DNA from: a candidate division WWE3 bacterium | GTDB lineage: Bacteria; Patescibacteriota; WWE3; UBA101185; UBA10185 | DNA length: 32,984 nucleotides | Assembly (NCBI GenBank): GCA_003599255.1 | Contig: QZJF01000005.1 | Coordinates: 1-32,984 of the forward strand | Reading direction: 5' to 3' | Shown: positions 16,368 to 24,339 of the stretch, one piece after another | Numbering within the stretch: position 1 is the first letter of the stretch | Layout: each line of letters starts with the position of its first letter | Program-made: the position numbers and the translations under genes | Notes under the pieces: generated by a model | What the model saw: the letters and a program-made list of their open reading frames with translations, nothing else | The model's database searches: none | What the model was told of the DNA's origin: nothing

Positions 16368-16661
16368 ATGTTGCTTTCTAAGGTTTCAAAAGCATTTTCC
16401 GACGATAATAGATTAAAAATATTAAAGTACCTAAGCGATGGGGAACGTAATGTTACCCAGGTGGCAGACAAATTGAATGTCGAAGAAAATCTGGCTTCGC
16501 ATCATTTGAGGGTTCTGGCAACTCTCGGATTTTTGAAAAGCGACAAAAAAGGCAGAGAAGTCTTTTATAAGATAAACGACGTAAAGTTTGTTTCTTTAAT
16601 CAAGGACCTTAAAAAAAGTAAGGTATTCCGTGAGATTATTCTGAGAGCTCTGGACGAATAG
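16368..16661 (+). CDS. ArsR-family winged-helix regulator without cysteines
   Basis: This 97-residue protein has a single helix-turn-helix domain: FSDDNRLKILKYLSDGE (10-26), VTQVADKLNVEENLASHHLRVL (29-50, recognition helix around SHHLRVL) and a wing near KKGREVFYKIN. That is the ArsR/SmtB layout. There is no cysteine at all, so the usual metal site on helix 3 is absent; it is not a classical metal sensor. An earlier GTG at 16341 would overlap its own promoter, so the ATG at 16368 is used. It sits between comM and comEA, next to an array of repeated sites, and is a candidate regulator of the competence genes. Its signal is unknown. Confidence 0.85.
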   Translation: MLLSKVSKAFSDDNRLKILKYLSDGERNVTQVADKLNVEENLASHHLRVLATLGFLKSDKKGREVFYKINDVKFVSLIKDLKKSKVFREIILRALDE

Positions 16662-16772
16662 TTACCCGGGTCTAACTTCTTCTCCCCCAAAAATATATAC
16701 AGCCTCACTCTTTATTTTTTTCTGCATCTGGTACAAGGCGAGATCATATATATAATTATTCGCTTGAGACTC

Positions 16773-16859
16773 GCGGTAAATATGCGGTAAATACAATGCA
16801 CTTAATCCTATACACGGGGTTTACAATCGCAATCTGTGCGGTAAATATGCGTTAAATAA
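16773..16859 (+). repeat. Four 11-bp GTAAAT units upstream of comEA
   Basis: Two pairs of tandem 11-bp units occur: GCGGTAAATAT (16773-16783) and GCGGTAAATAC (16784-16794), then GCGGTAAATAT (16838-16848) and GCGTTAAATAA (16849-16859). The pairs start 65 nt apart, about six helical turns. The GTAAAT core also occurs in the element just before comEA and dprA. This points to cooperative binding of a regulator. The rest of the 260-nt gene-free stretch (16662-16921) is AT-rich, including a run at 16745-16760, with no other structure seen. Confidence 0.7.
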
Positions 16860-16872
16860 TATCTAAGGGTAT

Positions 16873-16916
16873 TAGAATTATCGGCCTACTAATTTTTTTT
16901 CGAAGATGTAAATTGT
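16873..16916 (+). promoter_or_regulatory. Two-part competence element upstream of comEA
   Basis: TAGAATT (16873-16879) and GATGTAAATTGT (16905-16916) are 32 nt apart, the same words and distance as before dprA. The second word ends 5 nt before the comEA ATG at 16922. TAGAAT could be a -10 giving a 37-nt leader, or the proximal word may itself be the -10 of a near-leaderless promoter. Confidence 0.75.
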
Positions 16917-16921
16917 TTCAT

Positions 16922-17557
16922 ATGTGGAGCAGTATAAAAGATGTGCTTAATCTGAGATTCATATTAGGAGTGTTGCTGATAACCGTTTTAATACTGGCAA
17001 TTGGTGTTGCCTACATATTAAGCTCAAATCATGCAACAACCATCTCAGTTGGAGACACTGACGATTTGGTTGAGTCGGTTGATAGCAGCAGCTCCGCCGA
17101 AGTCCAAACCAGAATTTATGTTGATTTATCCGGGGCAGTGAAAAAACCTGGAGTATATGAGCTCGCAGTAGATTCCAGACTGGTAGATCTTATCTCGGAT
17201 GCCGGGGGATTCGAGTCAAGTGCATCTGCAATGTGGGTTGCAAAAAATCTTAACTTATCCCAAAAGTTAGAGGATATGGATAAATTCTACATACCCTTCA
17301 ATTGGGATGTACAAGAGGAAGTATCGTTAAAAATTCAGGATACAAGTATGACTAAAAATGACATATCATCAGCGTCATCCGTGGACCTTAACACAGGTAC
17401 AAAAGCAGAGATTTTAGAACTACCTGGAATAGGTGAAGTTTATGCTGGCCGAATAATTGATAATAGGCCTTATAAAGACATCGAAGATTTTAAAGTCAGG
17501 TCGGGATTGTCACAGAAGGTCATAGATAAAATTTCCGATATGATTGTCGTACATTGA
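16922..17557 (+). CDS. comEA: Competence DNA-binding protein ComEA
   Basis: ComEA binds double-stranded DNA outside the cell membrane and passes it to ComEC. The protein has 211 residues from the ATG at 16922; an in-frame TTG at 16913 lies inside the conserved element and is rejected. One N-terminal membrane helix (12-34) is followed by a Ser-rich linker, an SLBB domain (about 63-127, VDLSGAVKKPGVYEL) and a C-terminal helix-hairpin-helix pair (about 152-211, SVDLNTGTKAEILELPGIG), where the NTG replaces the common NTA. Its stop overlaps the TTG start of comEC (TTGA), so the two are coupled. Confidence 0.95.
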   Translation: MWSSIKDVLNLRFILGVLLITVLILAIGVAYILSSNHATTISVGDTDDLVESVDSSSSAEVQTRIYVDLSGAVKKPGVYELAVDSRLVDLISDAGGFESSASAMWVAKNLNLSQKLEDMDKFYIPFNWDVQEEVSLKIQDTSMTKNDISSASSVDLNTGTKAEILELPGIGEVYAGRIIDNRPYKDIEDFKVRSGLSQKVIDKISDMIVVH

Positions 17558-18606
17558 CATGGCGCTACTTACTTCTGTTGATTGCACTTATTGTATTGAT
17601 TGTTCGTATTTCGACATACCTAGTCTCTCAGAGTATCACTACACAATGTTCCGAACAATGTGTTAGATATGCAGACAATGGTCTCACTTACATTGAGAGA
17701 ATCAGGGACATTATATATAAAACTGTGTCAGAACGTATTTTTAAATTGTTACCAAGTCCTCATGCTGATTTAATTCTTGGCCTTACCTTGGGATTTGACA
17801 ATCTGAGTAGGAATACGAAATTCAAGGAATATTTGAAATCTACGGGAACCATACACGTAGTTGTTGTATCCGGATTTAACATTACGCTCGTACTTAGTTT
17901 TATTTCAAAATTTATAGAGTCCCGATATACGATTAGGGGATTTATCAAATTATATTTTCTACTTTTCTTGTATTCGGTTGTTTCGGGTTTTAATCCACCT
18001 ATAGTACGTGCGTACATTATGAGTTTTTTTCAGGGATGGGGAACAGTAACCGGCAGAAAAATTCCTATCGCAGAAATTTTAATTGCTTCCGGGGTAATAA
18101 TGTTAATAATTAAACCGTCATACATCTCAGACTTCAGTTTTATTTTAAGTTTTTTAGCCACTTTAGGACTTTGCGCATTTAGTGAGGAAATAATCAATTT
18201 TTTTCGGAAATTTAAAGTTGACCGTTATCAGATTATCAACGACTTTTCCTCGTCCTTGGCAGCACAGCTTTTAGTTTGGCCGGTTATTTCTTTTAACTTT
18301 GGAGAATTTAGTATTGTAAGTCTGTTGGCAAACATGCTGACCCTATGGACTATTCCGGTTTCAACAATTCTAGGTTTTATTCTTTTGGTTTTTTTATTCG
18401 TACCCGGGCCTGTCGCGAATATACTTGCAGCTCTGGTGTATCCGTTTCTGGATATATTTGTATCTTTAGTTAAAATTCTTGGAAACCTTCCATTTTCCTC
18501 GATACAGTTGAGAATAAGTTTATTTACCTTGGCAACTTATTACATCGCAATTTTTATTTTTTATAGAATTTTAAGGGCAAATAGAACCGACACAAAATTA
18601 CCATGA
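17554..18606 (+). CDS. comEC: ComEC membrane channel part (Competence domain only)
   Basis: This is the transmembrane pore for uptake of single-stranded DNA. It has 350 residues, almost all in hydrophobic segments. The ComEC/Rec2 Competence-domain signature is visible as GLTLGFDNLS (76-85) and TIHVVVVSGFNITLV (99-113), followed by NPPIVRAYIM. The start is a TTG overlapping the comEA stop. Full ComEC proteins have an N-terminal OB-like domain and a C-terminal metallo-beta-lactamase domain in one chain. Here the N-terminal domain is not evident (about 40 residues between the first helix and the core), and the lactamase domain is a separate gene starting 4 nt before this stop. Confidence 0.9.
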   Translation: MTWRYLLLLIALIVLIVRISTYLVSQSITTQCSEQCVRYADNGLTYIERIRDIIYKTVSERIFKLLPSPHADLILGLTLGFDNLSRNTKFKEYLKSTGTIHVVVVSGFNITLVLSFISKFIESRYTIRGFIKLYFLLFLYSVVSGFNPPIVRAYIMSFFQGWGTVTGRKIPIAEILIASGVIMLIIKPSYISDFSFILSFLATLGLCAFSEEIINFFRKFKVDRYQIINDFSSSLAAQLLVWPVISFNFGEFSIVSLLANMLTLWTIPVSTILGFILLVFLFVPGPVANILAALVYPFLDIFVSLVKILGNLPFSSIQLRISLFTLATYYIAIFIFYRILRANRTDTKLP

Positions 18607-19463
18607 AAGAAATAAGAAAGTTGATTCTTATCATTCTTCTTTTTTACATGCTAAAAAGCAGTTATTTGTACTTTTTTTATTACGATAGTTATTTCATTCA
18701 GTTTTTGGATGTAGGACAGGGAGACTCGATAATAGTAGGGTCACCGGGGGCGGGGAGGTTGATTATAGATGGGGGAGGAAACTGGGATTTAGACATGTAT
18801 CTATCAGGAATTCAAACTCTGCCATTCTGCAAATTAGATTACATAATATTGACTCATGCTCATGTGGATCACCTTATTGGTTTAAACCGACTGATGGATA
18901 GATGTCGTGTCAGGAACATTATGTTTAACGACATCTCTTACTCTTCAGAGACTTTTCAAGATTTTAAGAAAAAAATAAATGAAAGCCGGAATTATGAAGA
19001 TACCTCCGCTGCAAATATTTCCAACCTTGTCTCGGGGCAAACATTTAAATTAGGAAAGCTGGAATTCTACGTAGCATGGCCGGATAGATCATTACTGAAA
19101 AATGATATACCGGGTAGCGGGATAAACAAAACTTCGGTGGTTGTTTTGCTGGACTACGGTAAATTTGAAGTTCTTTTTACAGGAGACCTTGATGGTATTT
19201 TATTGGAAAAGGCAACCACTGAGTTTTTACTTAAACATATAGATGGAAACCTCGACGTTCTAAAAGTACCTCATCATGGTTCCAATGACGGAAGAAATTT
19301 TGCATTTTACAAATCTTTAGCTCCGAAATATTGTGTGATCTCTGTAGGACATCAAAACAGGTACGGGCATCCTCATCCGGACCAATTCGACGATCTGAAG
19401 AAACTGGGATGTAAAATATTGAGAACTGACGAAAACGGTACTATTGAGTTCAAACTTAAATGA
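18603..19463 (+). CDS. ComEC-type metallo-beta-lactamase domain as a separate protein
   Basis: This 286-residue protein has one N-terminal membrane helix (about 8-26), then a metallo-beta-lactamase fold: LDVGQGDS (35-42), the metal motif THAHVDH (84-90), FTGDLDG (about 198-204) and PHHGSNDGR with a final GHPHP. LDVGQGDS and PHHGSNDG are typical of the ComEC C-terminal domain, thought to degrade the non-transported strand. All metal ligands are present, so it is probably active. The ATGA overlap with comEC on one side and with argS on the other implies coupled translation. The N-terminal helix would hold it at the outer membrane face beside the channel. Confidence 0.9.
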   Translation: MKEIRKLILIILLFYMLKSSYLYFFYYDSYFIQFLDVGQGDSIIVGSPGAGRLIIDGGGNWDLDMYLSGIQTLPFCKLDYIILTHAHVDHLIGLNRLMDRCRVRNIMFNDISYSSETFQDFKKKINESRNYEDTSAANISNLVSGQTFKLGKLEFYVAWPDRSLLKNDIPGSGINKTSVVVLLDYGKFEVLFTGDLDGILLEKATTEFLLKHIDGNLDVLKVPHHGSNDGRNFAFYKSLAPKYCVISVGHQNRYGHPHPDQFDDLKKLGCKILRTDENGTIEFKLK

Positions 19464-21412
19464 GTGCTATTATGCTGAAGACTATGAATATTGAGGAAAT
19501 GCTTCATTCGAATATTATTAAAATTGTTAAAGAAACATATGACGTTGATGTAAAAGATTTTATTGTAGAACACCCGGATAATAGGGAATTTGGTGACTAT
19601 TCAACCAACATAGCATTTATCTTGTCTAAAACCCTTAAGCAGCCACCATTAGAAATTGCTAAAAAGCTCTCCTATAGGTCTACACAAGAAATCGTAAAAA
19701 CCCTGACGGACGCTAAAGAAAACAGGATTTTCGAATCGGCTGAATTTGTTGCTCCGGGCTTTGTTAACTTTAAATTATCCAAGAGATGGTTACAGCTTGT
19801 ACCCAATGAAATTATACTTCAGGAAAAGGCCTATGGGTCCAGTGATGTTGGAGGAGGAAAACGCATCGCGTTGGAACACTCGAATGTAAATCCAAACAAG
19901 GCGGCGCATGTTGGACATCTAAGAAATGCATGCATCGGTCAGTTTCTGGAAAGGTCATATGAGAATCTTGGATATAACGTTGAGGTCCAATATTACGCAA
20001 ATAATGTCGGTGTACAGGTAGTAACCTCTTCCATGGGTATGGAAATGGTAAATGATATTAATCCGGGCGATTACGAAAAATTCGATCATTACGCATGGGA
20101 TGTTTATGCTTCCATGGAATCGAGGATAAGTGAAGATCCGGAACTGCAAAAGAAAAGGCAGGAGCTTCTACTGAAACTGGAAGATCCCAATAGTGAAGAG
20201 TTCAAGAAACAAAGTATCCTGGCAAATAAAATCCTGATGGATCAACTTATTACTTTTAAAGAACTTGGGTTTGACTACGACGTCATAATATACGAATCTG
20301 ACATTTTGATGCTCGACCTGTGGAAAAAGGCCTTCGAAATGCTGAAAACCAATCCAAACGTTTATTACGCGGAGACCGGAAATTCAAAAGGATGTTGGCT
20401 TGTCAGACTCAAAGAACAGCCGATACAAAATTCGGCAGAGGATGTTGAAGAGGACAAAATAATTGTCAGGTCTAACGGAGTCCCTACTTATACCGGAAAA
20501 GACATCGCATACCACATGTGGAAATTCGGGTTGCTTGATGTAGATTTTGGCTATAAAAAATGGAATTCCGGCACACAGAAAAAGGAATTGTGGGTTACTT
20601 CCTCGGATCCTGAAAATAGCCTTTCACCGGTGAGTTTCAGCAAGGTCGACTATGTTTATGATGTGATTGGAACAGAGCAGTCTTATGCCATAGATGTGGT
20701 CAAAAAATCCCTTGGATATCTAGGATTCACTAAGGAATCAGAAAACATGAAGCATGTTAATTACGGGTTTGTTTTTCTTTCCAAAGATACAGCCAGGCTA
20801 CTGGGAATGGATGTTGCCGATGATAAGGATTTCTACGCCATGAAAGGAAGAAGAGGCTGGGGCATTAAGATTGACGATCTGATAAAAATGGTAGACGGGC
20901 GTCTTTCCGACGAATACGGAAATTTTGAATATCTGACTACAGTGCGTACCGGCGCCATAAAGTTTCAAATGCTTAAACCCAATACATTTCAGGACATTGT
21001 TTTTGATTTAAACGAGGCTCTTGATATAAAAGGTTATTCAGGTCCCTACATTCAGTACGCTTATGTTAGGGCAAATTCCGTACTGGCTAAGTCAGGAATT
21101 ACGCCCGCGGAACTGGCAGAGGTGCAACCTGATTTGCCGGAGCTCTCGGAAAGAGAGACGGATTTACTAAGAACCATTTATAAATATCCGGAAATTGTTC
21201 AGAAGGCGGCATACAATTTCTCGCCTAATGCTATGTGCGATTTTCTTTTTGAGCTTTCAAAATCATTCAATGCTTTCTACAACGATATACATATCCTTGG
21301 AGAAGAGAATCACGATAAGAAATTGTTTAGACTTTCCCTTTGCGCCGCGACCCGTCAGGTCGTTGTGAACGGGCTTTATTTGCTGGGGATCGATGTACCT
21401 GAAAAAATGTAG
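19460..21412 (+). CDS. argS: Arginine--tRNA ligase
   Basis: This enzyme charges tRNA-Arg in the cytoplasm. At 650 residues it is somewhat longer than the usual 550-590. The N-terminal Add domain carries EHPDNREFGDYSTNIAF (about 34-50). The class I HIGH motif appears as AAHVGHLRN (about 150). The KMSKS region is replaced by MKGRRGWGIKIDDL, as is common in ArgRS. The C-terminal DALR anticodon-binding domain has GPYIQYAYVRANSVL. The ATG at 19460 overlaps the previous stop (ATGA); further in-frame ATGs at 19472 and 19484 are also possible. As the last gene of the comEA chain it may be co-expressed with it. A tRNA-Arg(CCU) gene lies 3.5 kb downstream. Confidence 0.96.
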   Translation: MSAIMLKTMNIEEMLHSNIIKIVKETYDVDVKDFIVEHPDNREFGDYSTNIAFILSKTLKQPPLEIAKKLSYRSTQEIVKTLTDAKENRIFESAEFVAPGFVNFKLSKRWLQLVPNEIILQEKAYGSSDVGGGKRIALEHSNVNPNKAAHVGHLRNACIGQFLERSYENLGYNVEVQYYANNVGVQVVTSSMGMEMVNDINPGDYEKFDHYAWDVYASMESRISEDPELQKKRQELLLKLEDPNSEEFKKQSILANKILMDQLITFKELGFDYDVIIYESDILMLDLWKKAFEMLKTNPNVYYAETGNSKGCWLVRLKEQPIQNSAEDVEEDKIIVRSNGVPTYTGKDIAYHMWKFGLLDVDFGYKKWNSGTQKKELWVTSSDPENSLSPVSFSKVDYVYDVIGTEQSYAIDVVKKSLGYLGFTKESENMKHVNYGFVFLSKDTARLLGMDVADDKDFYAMKGRRGWGIKIDDLIKMVDGRLSDEYGNFEYLTTVRTGAIKFQMLKPNTFQDIVFDLNEALDIKGYSGPYIQYAYVRANSVLAKSGITPAELAEVQPDLPELSERETDLLRTIYKYPEIVQKAAYNFSPNAMCDFLFELSKSFNAFYNDIHILGEENHDKKLFRLSLCAATRQVVVNGLYLLGIDVPEKM

Positions 21413-21423
21413 CATTTTCAAGG

Positions 21424-21429
21424 TATAAT
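21424..21429 (+). promoter_or_regulatory. -10 box of the phosphoesterase gene
   Basis: A perfect TATAAT ends 10 nt before the ATG at 21440, giving a leader of only about 4 nt. No -35 is evident. Confidence 0.5.
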
Positions 21430-21439
21430 ATACGCAGAT

Positions 21440-22450
21440 ATGAGCAAGGCGAAGAGGAAATCATCCGGTAACACATTTTTATTCAGATTGCTAAGGTCTT
21501 TTATGGCCATTGTTGTGTTGACCGGTTTTGTACTTGGAATTTCTTTTTTTATTAAGGGTTTGGCAAACGCGGATTCTGGCAAGGTTCTTAGTTATATACG
21601 TCCTTTACTGGCAAAACTAAATATAAGCGACGAGGAGATAGGACAAGTAGCCGGTAAATTTGTTTCAAGGGAAGACGCAGGAGAATCGCAGGATGATGTA
21701 AGCGCCGAGGAGGAAGAGAACAAGTCCGCGGATAAACTTGCCCATACACAGGACGAAGTATTAATAAAACTTGCGGTTATGTCAGACACACACAACGATT
21801 TTGAGAATCTTAGAAGTGCCTTATCTGACGCTAAGGAAAAAGGAATAGGTAACGTGTTTTTCCTTGGAGATTTTACCGAGCTTGGGCTCACCGAAGACCT
21901 TGAAGATGCCAAAGAAATCATGGAGGGCGGTGGTATCGATTATCTGGCTATACCTGGAGACCATGATCTTTGGAAAACCGTAGGGCCGGAGAATTTTCTG
22001 ACCATTTTCAAAAAAAATAATCACACGGTTACTCTCAACGGAGTAAAGTTTGTTCTTTTGGACAATAGTGCCAATTACACCTTAATTGACGATGAAACTA
22101 TCTCTTGGTTTCAAAAGGAAATAGCTGATGCGGACTTTGTGCTCTTATCGCAACCGCTTTATCACCCGACTCTACAGGTGGTTATGGGGGTTGTAAACGG
22201 AGAGGAGCAGTCGGAAGTAAAGTCCCAAGCAGGACAGCTCCTTGCTATGATCAGATCAAGCGGTGTTAGGGCTGTAATTGCCGGAGACCAGCACGCATCC
22301 AGTACGAACGATGACCCGGAAAGGTCCGGACTTAAACATATTGTTGTGGGTGCACTGACCGACGACAGAAACCTGCAGAGCCCGCGATATTCGGTTTTGG
22401 ACGTCTATCTTGATATGGATTTTGATATAAAAGATGTTGTGCTAGAATGA
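21440..22450 (+). CDS. Membrane-anchored calcineurin-like phosphoesterase
   Basis: This 336-residue protein has a basic N-terminus, one membrane helix (about 18-40), an acidic linker (75-105), and a metallophosphoesterase domain from about 109. The metal-binding motifs are D116-x-H118 (SDTHND), GD at 143-144 (FLGDF), GDHD at 173-176 (a variant of the usual GNHD, with His and Asp kept) and a later DQHAS. The domain lies outside the membrane if the N-terminus is inside. The substrate cannot be told. ndk starts 20 nt downstream. Confidence 0.85.
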   Translation: MSKAKRKSSGNTFLFRLLRSFMAIVVLTGFVLGISFFIKGLANADSGKVLSYIRPLLAKLNISDEEIGQVAGKFVSREDAGESQDDVSAEEEENKSADKLAHTQDEVLIKLAVMSDTHNDFENLRSALSDAKEKGIGNVFFLGDFTELGLTEDLEDAKEIMEGGGIDYLAIPGDHDLWKTVGPENFLTIFKKNNHTVTLNGVKFVLLDNSANYTLIDDETISWFQKEIADADFVLLSQPLYHPTLQVVMGVVNGEEQSEVKSQAGQLLAMIRSSGVRAVIAGDQHASSTNDDPERSGLKHIVVGALTDDRNLQSPRYSVLDVYLDMDFDIKDVVLE

Positions 22451-22459
22451 TAAATCAAT

Positions 22460-22464
22460 AGGAG
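22460..22464 (+). promoter_or_regulatory. Strong Shine-Dalgarno site of ndk
   Basis: AGGAG lies 6 nt before the ndk ATG at 22471. It stands out because most genes in this window have no visible SD. Confidence 0.75.
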
Positions 22465-22470
22465 TTATCT

Positions 22471-23052
22471 ATGATTCAAAAATCTTTAGTTTTAATGAAA
22501 CCCGATGCAGTTAAGAGAGGCATAGTGGGTGAAATACTTCACAGATTTGAAAGATCCGGCCTTAAGATGGTGGGAGCTAAATTGGTGCATGCAGATCAGG
22601 CACTCGCCGGAAAGCATTACCCGAATTCTGATGAATGGAAGATGAAAGTAGGTCAGAGGACAATTGATGATTGTGAAAAATACGGTATCGATCTGATGGA
22701 AAATATGGGTACCACGGACCCAGTGAGAGTTGGGGAAATAGTGAAACAGTGGAACGTTGATTTTTTGACATCTGGGCCTGTTTTGGCAGTTGTCTTTGAG
22801 GGTGTAAACGCTGTGGAAAGAGTTAGGGCGTTGGTTGGCGAAACTGTTCCGGTCAAAGCAATGCCGGGCACTATACGTGGTGACTTCTCTTTGGATTCCG
22901 CTATTGCCGCGAACAGAAGAAAAAGAACAATATTTAACCTCATACATGCTTCCGGATCCGAGGAAGAAGCTGAAATTGAAATTAAACTATGGTTCAAGGA
23001 AAATGAGCTTTTCTCATATCGCAGGGTACATGAAGATCTTTACATGTATTAA
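22471..23052 (+). CDS. ndk: Nucleoside diphosphate kinase, extended form
   Basis: The enzyme moves the gamma-phosphate between nucleoside tri- and diphosphates through a phospho-histidine. The N-terminus QKSLVLMKPDAVKRG is diagnostic. The catalytic His is H159 in NLIHASGS (NVIHGSDS in the family). At 193 residues it is about 45 longer than usual. The extra residues fall in a helix-rich insertion (about 52-98, including KMKVGQRTIDDCEKYG) and a smaller one before the catalytic His (about 138-155). Such longer forms are seen in CPR and some archaea. adk follows after 5 nt, so the two kinases form a nucleotide-balance pair. Confidence 0.95.
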   Translation: MIQKSLVLMKPDAVKRGIVGEILHRFERSGLKMVGAKLVHADQALAGKHYPNSDEWKMKVGQRTIDDCEKYGIDLMENMGTTDPVRVGEIVKQWNVDFLTSGPVLAVVFEGVNAVERVRALVGETVPVKAMPGTIRGDFSLDSAIAANRRKRTIFNLIHASGSEEEAEIEIKLWFKENELFSYRRVHEDLYMY

Positions 23053-23057
23053 TAATC

Positions 23058-24140
23058 ATGAAGTTTGATTACTACAACTCCAAAAAACTCTCTAACGGAA
23101 AAACGTATGTCTTGACTGATCCCGCAGAAAGAAGACAATACTTTGAAGCCAAGCTTGGTCACAAGATAGACGATGTAAAAAGCTATCTTGAGCATAATAC
23201 ATTTATCGGGTATCTTTTGGCGAAAAAACAAGCTGGAAAAGGAACTTACTCGAAGATGATTGAGGAAATACTTGGGCCGGAGCGGTTTGCGCATATCTCC
23301 GTAGGAGATGTAGTACGGGACTTTCACGAAAAATTGGAATCGGGTGAGGATATAAGTGATGTTATTAATCTTGTCCGCAAGCACTACAGAGGATTTATTT
23401 CGGTCGAGGAGTCGATGGAAGCCTTGAGGAACAGGACAACTGACAAGGTATCAGTACCTGCAGAACTTATGTTGACTCTACTTAAATTGGAGATAGATAA
23501 GATAGGGCGAAAGGGTTTATTCATTGACGGCATGCCAAGAACATTGGATCAGATTTCATACTCACTTTATTTCCGCGACCTAATTAATTACAGGGACGAT
23601 CCTGATTTCTTTTTGCTGATAAATGTATCCAACGATCTGATAGATTTAAGAATGAAAAACAGGGTAATATGTCCGGAGTGCCATACGTCCAAAAGCATGA
23701 TTCTTAATCCCACGACAAATGTCATATATGACCAAACCGATAAGCAGGTAAAGTTCATATGTGATAACAATACTTGCTCGGGCTATAACAAGGCCGTTTA
23801 CATTCATAAGGAGGGAGACGAGTTAGGAATAAAAGCTATTGAGGAAAGATTGAGATCGGACGAGGATCTTATGCAGAAGGCCCTTAACTTGCACGGTATA
23901 CAAAAGATTCTGATTGAAAGTTCAATACCAGCCTCCATTGCAAATGACTATCTGGAGGAGTATGAAATACAACCGGCGTACGAATTTGAAGTAGTCGGCG
24001 ACCCTGGGAACGAAACAATAAACATTAAAACAGGTCCTTTGAAATTCAAAGACGACGACGGGGCTGATTGCTACACCATGTACGCGGCCACATACGTTGT
24101 TAATATATTCGATCAGCTCCACAAAATATTGATAGGGTAG
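23058..24140 (+). CDS. adk: Adenylate kinase-like nucleoside monophosphate kinase, extended
   Basis: This 360-residue kinase is far longer than the usual 215. It has a 45-residue N-terminal extension, then the phosphate-binding loop AKKQAGKGT (55-63), in which the normal GPPGAGKGT has lost the first Gly and both Pro. The NMP-binding part follows (ISVGDVVRDF), then DGMPR (157-161). The LID domain has a four-Cys zinc-finger pattern: Cys205 and Cys208 (CPEC), Cys235 and Cys240 (CDNNTC). The C-terminal 70 residues (290-360) match nothing I recognise. The core supports the kinase call; substrate choice (AMP or another NMP) is less sure. It follows ndk by 5 nt. Confidence 0.82.
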   Translation: MKFDYYNSKKLSNGKTYVLTDPAERRQYFEAKLGHKIDDVKSYLEHNTFIGYLLAKKQAGKGTYSKMIEEILGPERFAHISVGDVVRDFHEKLESGEDISDVINLVRKHYRGFISVEESMEALRNRTTDKVSVPAELMLTLLKLEIDKIGRKGLFIDGMPRTLDQISYSLYFRDLINYRDDPDFFLLINVSNDLIDLRMKNRVICPECHTSKSMILNPTTNVIYDQTDKQVKFICDNNTCSGYNKAVYIHKEGDELGIKAIEERLRSDEDLMQKALNLHGIQKILIESSIPASIANDYLEEYEIQPAYEFEVVGDPGNETINIKTGPLKFKDDDGADCYTMYAATYVVNIFDQLHKILIG

Positions 24141-24169
24141 TGGAAAATATCCCGTTTTCAACATATAAT
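24141..24169 (+). promoter_or_regulatory. Promoter of tRNA-Ser
   Basis: TGGAAA (24141-24146) and TATAAT (24164-24169) are 17 nt apart; the predicted start is near 24176. It begins right after the adk stop codon. Confidence 0.65.
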
Positions 24170-24203
24170 TAGTCGGTTCAAACGTGCGTAGTTGTGCGCC
24201 TGT

Positions 24204-24293
24204 GGAGGGGTCGCATAGTGGTCTAGTGCGGCGGTCTTGAAAACCGCTATAGCCGCAAGGTTATCGTGGGTTCGAATCCCACCCCCTCCGCCA
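24204..24293 (+). tRNA. tRNA-Ser (anticodon TGA)
   Basis: Acceptor arm GGAGGGG pairs with CCCCTCC. The anticodon stem GCGGT/ACCGC holds CTTGAAA (anticodon TGA, codon UCA). A long variable arm (TATAGCCGCAAGGTTATCG) marks it as a class II tRNA. The T arm has GTTCGAAT, discriminator G, and an encoded CCA. Confidence 0.96.
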
Positions 24294-24303
24294 AATAACA
24301 CTT

Positions 24304-24333
24304 TTGTTAGTGATACTCTTACGGTGTTAGAAT
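24304..24333 (+). promoter_or_regulatory. Extended -10 promoter, leaderless start
   Basis: TTGTTA (24304-24309), 18 nt, then TAGAAT (24328-24333) preceded by TGT. The ATG at 24340 lies exactly 6 nt after the -10, so transcription should begin at the A of ATG. Confidence 0.6.
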
Positions 24334-24339
24334 TACACT

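Noticed and set aside
16773-16859. The 11-bp unit array as a replication origin
   Set aside because: No DnaA box (TTATCCACA-like) or dnaA/dnaN neighbour is seen. The link to competence genes is a simpler reading.
22492-22997. Minus-strand frames opposite ndk
   Set aside because: They lie wholly inside ndk, overlap each other in different frames and show no motifs.
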